A DNA stretch of 64,000 bases from Terebella lapidaria. Lineage: Eukaryota > Annelida > Polychaeta > Terebellida > Terebellidae. The notes below the pieces were generated by a model. That model was given only the letters and a program-made list of their open reading frames with translations, searched no databases and was not told the DNA's origin. Position 1 is the stretch's first letter, and each line of letters starts with the position of its first letter. Both the position numbers and the translations under genes were made by a program. Positions 45,620-56,598 of this stretch are shown here, one piece after another. The stretch covers positions 13,795,809 through 13,859,808 of the forward strand of contig OX424559.1 of the NCBI GenBank assembly GCA_949152475.1, given 5' to 3'.

Positions 45620-46991
45620 ACTTGACGAAATCAAAGATTTTGTCAAGTATGTTGATCGGTTCCGTTTGTTTGTATGTTTGTTTGTTTGTTTGTTTGTTTG
45701 TGTGCCCTCTACAGGCCACAGTTCTCATTGGAAATTCATGAAATTTAGTAGAAATTTTCTAGGCTGAAATAGGAAGGTCCCAGACTCTTTGTTAAGCTCA
45801 AGGTCAAATAACAAGGTCAAGGTCACGCAAAACGACGAAAACACATAAGTGCTCATAACTCCAGTTCTAATCGTCGTAGAGACTTCAAATCAAGTGCATA
45901 TTGTAGATATACTCGAGTTCTATCTTCCGTGACCTTGACCTTGACCTTTGACCTTGACCTTGAGAAGTTCGCCTGAGGTCGAAGTCAAGGTCAAGTACGA
46001 AGGTCGGCGCAGCATATCGAGTAGTATATTGTTGGAAAGGTCTTGAGCCCCTGATTCCAGTGATATCTCATTTTTGGCGCTGCGACGTAAACTGACGTCA
46101 CAATGACGTCATAAACGTCAAAAATCCGAAATTTCAAAGGGTCATAACATCGTCAATAGTGTATGGAATCTCTTGAAATTTGATATGCATTTTGACAGCA
46201 TTGACCTCTACGAACTCAAGTACAAAGGTCAAAGGTCAAGGTCAAGGTCATCGAAATCCCAGAAAAACACGTTTTCTGTAATAAAATCCGTTTGAATCAT
46301 CGTGGGCTCATGAAATTTGAACCATGTCATTTAGAAGGGGTATGGCAATCAGACAAATATGTCAATTCCATGATTGACCTCGAACTTTGTCTATAATCTG
46401 ACAAAACTTAATCAGAATCCTATGAGGATTTTGGGTTTTACCAATATTTTTTATGTTCTCATGGCTCTAATTTTCACAAATTTACTGAACATTAATTTAA
46501 AGCATTTCCTTGCGGTCAGTTGCAGTGTTATTTCTAGTTTATGGTCCACTTTTCACATTTGGAATAACTTGAAAACTCGCTGAGATATCGAAGGAGAAAG
46601 AGCAGTGGGGTGAATTTGATTCTCAATCCGTTCAGATGCTAATAAGCTGTAGAAACGATTACCCCCTGTGGACATGTCCCCTTCTAAATATACACACTCG
46701 GTTGCGAAGTAGTACAGTATATCATATATGTATCCAAGTGCACATCCCAAACAACATTTCTTTTGTTTTTTGACTCAGAGGTGTCCAACTGGTATGATAA
46801 AGTCTAAAACTCATGTCTAAATACAGTCTGGGTCAAGCGACAGGCCACTTTATATCAGAAATTTTGGGCATGACGAACAGGGGTTTGTGAGCACCGGGTT
46901 CGTGAGCATTGTGAGCACTGTTACAGGTTCATAGTACATGTAGGGCATTGCCTAAGGCCCAATAGCTTGTTTATATGCACCGGATATTATT
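45620..46991 (+). repeat. tandem unit S10 (1372 bp, type C)
   Basis: As far as read, identical to S9. Exact period 1372 bp. Confidence 0.93.
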
Positions 46992-48363
46992 ACTTGACGA
47001 AATCAAAGATTTTGTCAAGTATGTTGATCGGTTCCGTTTGTTTGTATGTTTGTTTGTTTGTTTGTTTGTTTGTGTGCCCTCTACAGGCCACAGTTCTCAT
47101 TGGAAATTCATGAAATTTAGTAGAAATTTTCTAGGCTGAAATAGGAAGGTCCCAGACTCTTTGTTAAGCTCAAGGTCAAATAACAAGGTCAAGGTCACGC
47201 AAAACGACGAAAACACATAAGTGCTCATAACTCCAGTTCTAATCGTCGTAGAGACTTCAAATCAAGTGCATATTGTAGATATACTCGAGTTCTATCTTCC
47301 GTGACCTTGACCTTGACCTTTGACCTTGACCTTGAGAAGTTCGCCTGAGGTCGAAGTCAAGGTGAAGTACGAAGGTCGGCGCAGCATATCGAGTAGTATA
47401 TTGTTGGAAAGGTCTTGAGCCCCTGATTCCAGTGATATCTCATTTTTGGCGCTGCGACGTAAACTGACGTCACAATGACGTCATAAACGTCAAAAATCCG
47501 AAATTTCAAAGGGTCATAACATCGTCAATAGTGTATGGAATCTCTTGAAATTTGATATGCATTTTGACAGCATTGACCTCTACGAACTCAAGTACAAAGG
47601 TCAAAGGTCAAGGTCAAGGTCATCGAAATCCCAGAAAAACACGTTTTCTGTAATAAAATCCGTTTGAATCATCGTGGGCTCATGAAATTTGAACCATGTC
47701 ATTTAGAAGGGGTATGGCAATCAGACAAATATGTCAATTCCATGATTGACCTCGAACTTTGTCTATAATCTGACAAAACTTAATCAGAATCCTATGAGGA
47801 TTTTGGGTTTTACCAATATTTTTTATGTTCTCATGGCTCTAATTTTCACAAATTTACTGAACATTAATTTAAAGCATTTCCTTGCGGTCAGTTGCAGTGT
47901 TATTTCTAGTTTATGGTCCACTTTTCACATTTGGAATAACTTGAAAACTCGCTGAGATATCGAAGGAGAAAGAGCAGTGGGGTGAATTTGATTCTCAATC
48001 CGTTCAGATGCTAATAAGCTGTAGAAACGATTACCCCCTGTGGACATGTCCCCTTCTAAATATACACACTCGGTTGCGAAGTAGTACAGTATATCATATA
48101 TGTATCCAAGTGCACATCCCAAACAACATTTCTTTTGTTTTTTGACTCAGAGGTGTCCAACTGGTATGATAAAGTCTAAAACTCATGTCTAAATACAGTC
48201 TGGGTCAAGCGACAGGCCACTTTATATCAGAAATTTTGGGCATGACGAACAGGGGTTTGTGAGCACCGGGTTCGTGAGCATTGTGAGCACTGTTACAGGT
48301 TCATAGTACATGTAGGGCATTGCCTAAGGCCCAATAGCTTGTTTATATGCACCGGATATTATT
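46992..48363 (+). repeat. tandem unit S11 (1372 bp, type C)
   Basis: Differs from S9 and S10 by isolated bases (AAGGTGAAGTACG near 47364 in place of AAGGTCAAGTACG). It is the closest empty-site reference for the insertion in S12. Confidence 0.93.
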
Positions 48364-48599
48364 ACTTGACGAAATCAAAGATTTTGTCAAGTATGTTGAT
48401 CGGTTCCGTTTGTTACTTGACGAAATTAAATTTCGTCAAGTATGTTGGTCAGTTGAGTTTGTCTGTTTGTCTGTTTGTTTGTTTGTGTGCACTCTACAGG
48501 TCACAATTTTGGTCGTATCGTCATGAAACTTCACCAGAAGGTGGACAATCAATTTCGTACCAAGTGGTAAACTTTTAGGAGGTCAAGGTCAAAAATTGA

Positions 48600-49905
48600 G
48601 GTCAAGGTCATAGAAAAGGTCAAAATCGAAAAATCGCGATAACTTCGCTTCTAATTGAGATTATTTTTTCTGGGTATTTTTATATTTTTTTATGGTCAAT
48701 TCTGCATCATCTGATGCATGTTCGATGGTCGTACGACCAAAATTCCCGATTTTCGGTCCAGGTCGAAAATTTGGGGGTAAAGAATTTAGGTTTTTCCTGT
48801 CTCACAATATTCAAAATCATATTATAGAGCCAGGTTCCAATATATGTTGCTGATTTTTACTCAGGAGTTGTGCCTTATCACGCAGAACAAGATCCTGAAG
48901 TTTCAGAGCTCAGGGTCAAGGATTAGAGTTAAGGTCATAGTAAAGGTCAAAATCGAAAAATCGTGATAACTCCGCTTCTAATCAAGATTATTTTTTCTGA
49001 GTATTTTTTTATGTTTCTATGGTCAATTCCGCATCACATGATGCATGTCTGATGGTCGTATGACCTAAACTTTCGATTTTCGGTCCAGGTCGAAAATTTG
49101 GGGGTCATGAACTTAGGTCTTGCTTGTCTCAATTTTCAAAACCATATTGTAGAGCCAGGTTCCAAACATATGTTGCTGATTTTCACTCAGGAGTTGTGCC
49201 ATATCACGCAGAACAAGATCCTGAAGTTTCAGAGCTCAGGGTCAAGGATTAGAGTTAAGGTCATAGTAAAGGTCAAAATCGAAAAATTGAGATAACTCCG
49301 CTTCTAATCAAGATTATTTTTTCTGTGTATTTTTATATTTTTCTATGGTCAATTCCGCATCACATGATGCATGTCTGATGGTCGTATGACCTGAACTCTC
49401 GATTTTCGGTCCAGGTCGAAAATTTGGGGGTCATGAACTTAGGTCTTGCTTGTCTCAATTTTCAAAACCCTATTGTAGAGCCGGGTTCCAATATATGCTT
49501 CTGATTTTTACTCAGGAGTTGTGCCTCTTCACGCAGAACATGACTGTGAAGTTGTAGGGCTCAAGGTCAAGAATTACAGTTAAGGTCATAGTAAAGGTCA
49601 AAATTGAAAAATCGTGATAACTCCGCTTGTAATCATGATTATTTTTTCTGATTATTTTTGTATTTTTCTATGGTCAAATCCGTATCATATGATACATGTC
49701 CGATGGTCGTATGACCAAAACTCTGGATTTTCGGTCGAGGTCGAAAATTTGGGGGTCATGAATTTAGGTTTTTCCTGTCTAACAATATACAAAACCACAT
49801 TATAGAGCCAGGTTCCAATATATATATTGCCGGATTTTACTCAGGAGTTGTGCCTGATCACGAAGAATAAGATTGTGAAGTTGTAGAACTCAAGGTCACG
49901 AGTTT
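48600..49905 (+). repeat. 326-bp tandem satellite core
   Basis: GATAACT(C/T)CGCTT recurs at 48638, 48965, 49291 and 49616, spacing 327, 326 and 325 bp. Each monomer carries TGATGGTCGTATGACC, GATTTTCGGTCCAGGTCGAA, AATTTGGGGGTCA and CAGGAGTTGTGCC. The sequence is not that of the 328-bp core at 17656-19100, yet the monomer length is the same within 1%. Confidence 0.9.
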
Positions 49906-50021
49906 TCCCGATTGAATTCTCCACGCTGCCAGTCAAATGTACAGCCATGGCAAAATTCAGTGTTTATCCTGAGCGAAGTCTCTCCTACACACTATACTTT
50001 ACAAGTGTTAAGTTCAATGAA

Positions 50022-50095
50022 CAGAATGGCGCAGTCAGTAGAGGCGTTAGGTTTGTGTGCGAGGGGTCAGTGGTTCAATTCTCACTGTTGACTGA
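50022..50095 (+). repeat. tRNA-like (SINE-type) A/B-box stretch
   Basis: TGGCGCAGTCAGTAGAGGCG fits a Pol III A box and GTGGTTCAATTCT a B box, about 35 nt apart. GCGC/GCGT can form a D stem, and flanking AACAG/CTGTT could pair as an acceptor stem. No good anticodon stem is present and the T stem is imperfect, so it is not a working tRNA gene; it looks like the tRNA-derived head of a SINE carried inside the element. A T-run follows (50096-50103). The same stretch occurs at 63243-63316. Confidence 0.5.
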
Positions 50096-50584
50096 TTTTT
50101 TTTTCTTCTAAAATTCAATTCCAAATGACTTTTTCTGTTTCTGAGTGGTCTTGTAAGCATCCCAAACCTGCCATGCTTTATGTAATTCTATTGTTTCGAA
50201 TTATCATGATCACCTTTGAAGGAAAAAACACTGTTCCACGAATAGCGACAAACTATTTTATCGGGTTTTCTAGTGGTATCATCAAAATCTAGTTTGTTCT
50301 TTATATTTAAAGTTACAAGCCGCTTTAAATTCAGCATTACGGCCACAACTGTGAATGATCTGTGGTATTAGCTGCTAACAAATGCATGACAAAAGGCCTG
50401 TACCAGATGATATGTCTGCTTCATATGATGCATGTGCGATGGGGGGTCTGGTAAGTTGCATGGCGAATGGCCCAGATTAAACACTGTATCGTGTCATTTT
50501 ACAGGGTCTCATTGGTTTCATTATGATCGAGCGATGCATGTTTTTGTCATAACGCGTTTGTGTTAACTCCATTCTTCATAGCCT

Positions 50585-50667
50585 TAAAATATGACCTAAT
50601 TACAACTGTTTGTTAATATAAAAAACATTGATAAAAAGCAGACAAGCAATTATTAGGTCATATTTTA
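50585..50667. repeat. 83-bp hairpin with perfect 16-bp inverted repeats
   Basis: TAAAATATGACCTAAT (50585-50600) and its exact reverse complement (50652-50667) enclose 51 bp of AT-rich sequence. It could be a tiny MITE-like insert or part of a structured RNA. The second copy of the host element (61636 on) lacks a 240-bp stretch that includes it. Confidence 0.75.
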
Positions 50668-52367
50668 GGGATGTGCAATCGCCACATGTCTAAGCCTCTC
50701 TATTTGTTTTGTTTACTTGTTGTCAATGTAATTTCATATTTGTGCGGGAATATTTGCTGTCTGTTATTCGCTCATTTTTAGGCTATCGATATTTGTTTGC
50801 GGATTTTTGTAATTTTGATATATTTTAGGTTTTTTAGTAGTGGCATCATCAAAATTTTGTGCCGTTAGCATGGTTAGAGGTAATATATTATGTTGATACA
50901 TACGCAAACTAGATGTTTCAAGTGGTTCAGTTTCCAATGCTATATGTTGTCAGGGGATGCCATAAATGTGTAAATAATGAGTAAATGTTTTGAATGTAAA
51001 CAAATGTGTAGATTTTTCGTCAAGTGTTGGCCTATGGCCGATTTTTTGTATGTTTGTTTGTTTGTTTGTTTGTTTGTGTGCCCTCTACAGGCCACAGTTC
51101 TCATTGGAAATTCATGAAATTTAGTAGAAATTTTCTAGGCTGAAATAGGAAGGTCCCAGACTCTTTGTTAAGCTCAAGGTCAAATAACAAGGTCAAGGTC
51201 ACGCAAAACGACGAAAACACATAAGTGCTCATAACTCCAGTTCTAATCGTCGTAGAGACTTCAAATCAAGTGCATATTGTAGATATACTCGAGTTCTATC
51301 TTCCGTGACCTTGACCTTGACCTTTGACCTTGACCTTGAGAAGTTCGCCTGAGGTCGAAGTCAAGGTCAAGTACGAAGGTCGGCGCAGCATATCGAGTAG
51401 TATATTGTTGGAAAGGTCTTGAGCCCCTGATTCCAGTGATATCTCATTTTTGGCGCTGCGACGTAAACTGACGTCACAATGACGTCATAAACGTCAAAAA
51501 TCCGAAATTTCAAAGGGTCATAACATCGTCAATAGTGTATGGAATCTCTTGAAATTTGATATGCATTTTGACAGCATTGACCTCTACGAACTCAAGTACA
51601 AAGGTCAAAGGTCAAGGTCAAGGTCATCGAAATCCCAGAAAAACACGTTTTCTGTAATAAAATCCGTTTGAATCATCGTGGGCTCATGAAATTTGAACCA
51701 TGTCATTTAGAAGGGGTATGGCAATCAGACAAATATGTCAATTCCATGATTGACCTCGAACTTTGTCTATAATCTGACAAAACTTAATCAGAATCCTATG
51801 AGGATTTTGGGTTTTACCAATATTTTTTATGTTCTCATGGCTCTAATTTTCACAAATTTACTGAACATTAATTTAAAGCATTTCCTTGCGGTCAGTTGCA
51901 GTGTTATTTCTAGTTTATGGTCCACTTTTCACATTTGGAATAACTTGAAAACTCGCTGAGATATCGAAGGAGAAAGAGCAGTGGGGTGAATTTGATTCTC
52001 AATCCGTTCAGATGCTAATAAGCTGTAGAAACGATTACCCCCTGTGGACATGTCCCCTTCTAAATATACACACTCGGTTGCGAAGTAGTACAGTATATCA
52101 TATATGTATCCAAGTGCACATCCCAAACAACATTTCTTTTGTTTTTTGACTCAGAGGTGTCCAACTGGTATGATAAAGTCTAAAACTCATGTCTAAATAC
52201 AGTCTGGGTCAAGCGACAGGCCACTTTATATCAGAAATTTTGGGCATGACGAACAGGGGTTTGTGAGCACCGGGTTCGTGAGCATTGTGAGCACTGTTAC
52301 AGGTTCATAGTACATGTAGGGCATTGCCTAAGGCCCAATAGCTTGTTTATATGCACCGGATATTATT

Positions 52368-53791
52368 ACTTGACGAAATCAAAGATTTTGTCAAGTATGT
52401 TGATCGGTTCCGTTTGTTACTTGACGAAATCAAAGATTTTGTCAAGTATGTTGATCGGTTCCGTTTGTTTGTATGTTTGTTTGTTTGTTTGTTTGTTTGT
52501 TTGTGTGCGCTCTACAGGCCACAGTTCTCATTGGAAATTCATGAAATCTGGTAGAAAGTTTCTGGGCTGAAAAAGAAAGGTCGCTAGTTCTTTGTTAAGC
52601 TCAAGGTCAAATAACAAGGTCAAGGTCACGCAAAACGTCGAAAACACATAAGTGTTCATTATTCCAGTTCTAATCATCGTAGAGACTTCAAATCAAGTTC
52701 ATATTGTAGATATACTCGAGTTCTGTCTTCTGTGACCATGACCTTGACATTTGACCTTGACCTTGAGAAGTATGCCATGAGGTGAATATCAAGGTCAAGT
52801 ACGAAGGTCAGCGCACTATATCGAGTAGTACATTGTTGGAAAGGTCTTGAGTCCCTGATTCCAGTGATTTCTCATTTTTGGCGTTGCGACATAAACTGAC
52901 GTCATAATGACGTCATAAACATCAAAAATCCGAAATTTCAAAGGGCCATAACACCGTCAATAGTGAATGGAATCCTTTGAAATTTGATATGCACTTTGAA
53001 AGCATTGACTTCTACGAATTTAAGTGCAAAGGTCAAAGGTCAAGGTCAAGGTCATCGAAATCCCAGAAAAACACGTTTCCGGTAATAACATCTGTTTGAA
53101 TCATTGTGGGCTCATGAAATTTGAACCATGTCATTTAGAAGGGGTATGGCAATCAGATAAATATGTCAATTCCATGATTGACCTCGAACTTTGTCTATAA
53201 TCTGACAAAACTTAATCAGAATCCCATGAGTTTTTGGGATTTTACAGATATTTTTTATGTTTTCATGGCTCCAATTTTCACACATTTACTGAACATTAAT
53301 TTTAAAGAATTGCAGTCAGTTGCAGTGTTATTTCTAGTTTATGGTCCACTTTTCACATTTGGAATAACTTGAAAACTCGCCGAGATATCAAAGTAGAAAG
53401 AGCAGTGGGGTGAATTTGATTCTCAATCCGTTCAGATGCTAATAAGCTGTAGAAACGATTACCCCCTGTGGACATGTCCCCTTCTAAATATACACACTCG
53501 GTTGCGAAGTAGTACAGTATATCATATATGTATCCAAGTGCACATCTCAAACAACATTTCTTTTGTTTTTTGACTCAGAGGTGTCCAATTGGTATGATAA
53601 AGTCTAAAACTCATGTCTAAATACAGTCTGGGTCAAGCGACAGGCCACTTTATATCACAACTTTTGGGCATGACGAACAGGGGTTTGTGAGCACCGGGTT
53701 TGTGAGCATTGTGAGCACTGTTACAGGTTTATAGTACATGTAGGGCATTGCCTAAGGCCCAATAGCTTGTATATATGCACCGGATATTATT
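52368..53791 (+). repeat. tandem unit S13 with doubled head (type A)
   Basis: Heads at 52368 and 52419, exactly 51 bp apart, followed by a type-A body. The change from type C (S12) to type A falls on the doubled head, as in S6. Length 1424 = 1373 + 51. Confidence 0.92.
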
Positions 53792-55164
53792 ACTTGACGA
53801 AATCAAAGATTTTGTCAAGTATGTTGATCGGTTCCGTTTGTTTGTATGTTTGTTTGTTTGTTTGTTTGTTTGTTTGTGTGCGCTCTACAGGCCACAGTTC
53901 TCATTGGAAATTCATGAAATCTGGTAGAAAGTTTCTGGGCTGAAAAAGAAAGGTCGCTAGTTCTTTGTTAAGCTCAAGGTCAAATAACAAGGTCAAGGTC
54001 ACGCAAAACGTCGAAAACACATAAGTGTTCATTATTCCAGTTCTAATCATCGTAGAGACTTCAAATCAAGTTCATATTGTAGATATACTCGAGTTCTGTC
54101 TTCTGTGACCATGACCTTGACATTTGACCTTGACCTTGAGAAGTATGCCATGAGGTGAATATCAAGGTCAAGTACGAAGGTCAGCGCACTATATCGAGTA
54201 GTACATTGTTGGAAAGGTCTTGAGTCCCTGATTCCAGTGATTTCTCATTTTTGGCGTTGCGACATAAACTGACGTCATAATGACGTCATAAACGTCAAAA
54301 ATCCGAAATTTCAAAGGGCCATAACACCGTCAATAGTGAATGGAATCCTTTGAAATTTGATATGCACTTTGAAAGCATTGACTTCTACGAATTTAAGTGC
54401 AAAGGTCAAAGGTCAAGGTCAAGGTCATCGAAATCCCAGAAAAACACGTTTCCGGTAATAACATCTGTTTGAATCATTGTGGGCTCATGAAATTTGAACC
54501 ATGTCATTTAGAAGGGGTATGGCAATCAGATAAATATGTCAATTCCATGATTGACCTCGAACTTTGTCTATAATCTGACAAAACTTAATCAGAATCCCAT
54601 GAGTTTTTGGGATTTTACAGATATTTTTTATGTTTTCATGGCTCCAATTTTCACACATTTACTGAACATTAATTTTAAAGAATTGCAGTCAGTTGCAGTG
54701 TTATTTCTAGTTTATGGTCCACTTTTCACATTTGGAATAACTTGAAAACTCGCCGAGATATCAAAGTAGAAAGAGCAGTGGGGTGAATTTGATTCTCAAT
54801 CCGTTCAGATGCTAATAAGCTGTAGAAACGATTACCCCCTGTGGACATGTCCCCTTCTAAATATACACACTCGGTTGCGAAGTAGTACAGTATATCATAT
54901 ATGTATCCAAGTGCACATCTCAAACAACATTTCTTTTGTTTTTTGACTCAGAGGTGTCCAATTGGTATGATAAAGTCTAAAACTCATGTCTAAATACAGT
55001 CTGGGTCAAGCGACAGGCCACTTTATATCAGAAATTTTGGGCATGACGAACAGGGGTTTGTGAGCACCGGGTTTGTGAGCATTGTGAGCACTGTTACAGG
55101 TTTATAGTACATGTAGGGCATTGCCTAAGGCCCAATAGCTTGTATATATGCACCGGATATTATT
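53792..55164 (+). repeat. tandem unit S14 (1373 bp, type A)
   Basis: Same type as S7 and S13. Near its end (about 55029) it switches to the CAGAAATTTTGGGC variant while keeping CCGGGTTTGTGAG, so it is another recombinant, with a breakpoint different from that of S8. Confidence 0.92.
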
Positions 55165-56598
55165 ACTTGACGAAATCAAAGATTTTGTCAAGTATGTTGA
55201 TCGGTTCCGTTTGTTACTTGACGAAATCAAAGATTTTGTCAAGTATGTTGATCGGTTCCGTTTGTTTGTATGTTTGTTTGTTTGTTTGTTTGTTTGTTTG
55301 TGTGCGCTCTACAGGCCACAGTTCTCATTGGAAATTCATGAAATCTGGTAGAAAGTTTCTGGGCTGAAAAAGAAAGGTCGCTAGTTCTTTGTTAAGCTCA
55401 AGGTCAAATAACAAGGTCAAGGTCACGCAAAACGTCGAAAACACATAAGTGTTCATTATTCCAGTTCTAATCATCGTAGAGACTTCAAATCAAGTTCATA
55501 TTGTAGATATACTCGAGTTCTGTCTTCTGTGACCATGACCTTGACATTTGACCTTGACCTTGAGAAGTATGCCATGAGGTGAATATCAAGGTCAAGTACG
55601 AAGGTCAGCGCACTATATCGAGTAGTACATTGTTGGAAAGGTCTTGAGTCCCTGATTCCAGTGATTTCTCATTTTTGGCGTTGCGACATAAACTGACGTC
55701 ATAATGACGTCATAAACGTCAAAAATCCGAAATTTCAAAGGGCCATAACACCGTCAATAGTGAATGGAATCCTTTGAAATTTGATATGCACTTTGAAAGC
55801 ATTGACTTCTACGAATTTAAGTGCAAAGGTCAAAGGTCAAGGTCAAGGTCATCGAAATCCCAGAAAAACACGTTTCCGGTAATAACATCTGTTTGAATCA
55901 TTGTGGGCTCATGAAATTTGAACCATGTCATTCAGAAGAGGTATATCAATCAGACAAATATGTCAAATCCATGATTGACCTCGAATTTTGTCTATAATCT
56001 GACAAAGCTTAATCAGAATCTTATGAGGATTCTGGATTTTACAGATATTTTTAATGTTTTCATGTCTCCAATTTTCACAAATTTACTGAACATTCAATTC
56101 TGAAGCATTTCATACAGTCAGGTGCAGTGTTATTTCTAGTTTATAATGCACTTTTCACATTTGGAATAAATTGAAAACTCGCCGAGATATCAAAGTAGAA
56201 AGAGCAGTGGGGTGAATCTGATTCTCAATCCGTTCACACAACAATAAGCTGCAGAAACGATTACCCCCTGTGGACATGTCCCCTTCTAAATATACACACT
56301 CGGTTGAGCAGTAGTACAGTATATCATATATGTATCCAAGTGCACATCTCAAACAACAAAACAATTCCTTTGTTTTCAGACTCAGAGGTGTCCAACTGAT
56401 ATAATAAAGCCTAAAACTCATGTCTAAATACAGTCTGGGTCAAGCCACAGGCCACTTTATATCAGAACTATTGGGCATGACGAACAGGGATTTGTGAGCA
56501 CCGGGTTTGTGAGCATTGTGAGCACTGTTACAGGTTTGTAGTACATGTAGTGCATTGCCTAAGGCCCAATAGCTTGTATATATGCACCAGATATTATT
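55165..56598 (+). repeat. tandem unit S15 with doubled head (hybrid A/B)
   Basis: Heads at 55165 and 55216. The first half is type A (GCGTTGCGACATAAAC); after about 55800-55925 it becomes type B and from there matches 28784 onward at offset 27,015. The crossover lies in the well-conserved DR1/DR0 block (AGGTCAAAGGTCA near 55826). Confidence 0.9.

Larger units (their letters stand above)
48415..51046 (+). mobile_element. complete 2632-bp element inserted between T and T in unit S12
   Basis: Head: perfect 27-bp palindrome (48415-48441), arms ACTTGACGAAAT, then ATGTTGGTCAGTTGAG and GTCTGTTTG/GTTTG. Body start GTGCACTCTACAGGTCACAA. Core: about four monomers of 326 bp (48600-49905). Then about 1 kb of unique sequence with a tRNA-like stretch and an 83-bp hairpin, the shared 90-bp 3' end, tail TTTTCGTCAAGT (51014-51025), hairpin GGCCTATGGCC (51029-51039) and GATTTTT. 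Flanks GTTTGTT and TGTATG join to the sequence of the empty units with no duplicated target. A second copy starts at 61636. Confidence 0.88.
48364..52367 (+). repeat. tandem unit S12 (type C), split by one insertion
   Basis: Head 48364-48414, insertion 48415-51046, remainder 51047-52367. Without the insertion the unit is exactly 1372 bp and its sequence continues that of S11 without gain or loss at the junction. Confidence 0.93.

Noticed and set aside
34570-48363. Ribosomal DNA spacer or another gene-linked tandem repeat
   Set aside because: No rRNA or other gene-like segment is found in or between the units.
50022-50095. Functional tRNA gene
   Set aside because: No anticodon stem can be drawn and the T stem is imperfect; only the promoter-like boxes are convincing.
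40083-55266. Regularly spaced palindromic repeats resembling a CRISPR array
   Set aside because: The spacing is about 1.37 kb, the intervening DNA is itself repeated, and the genome is eukaryotic.
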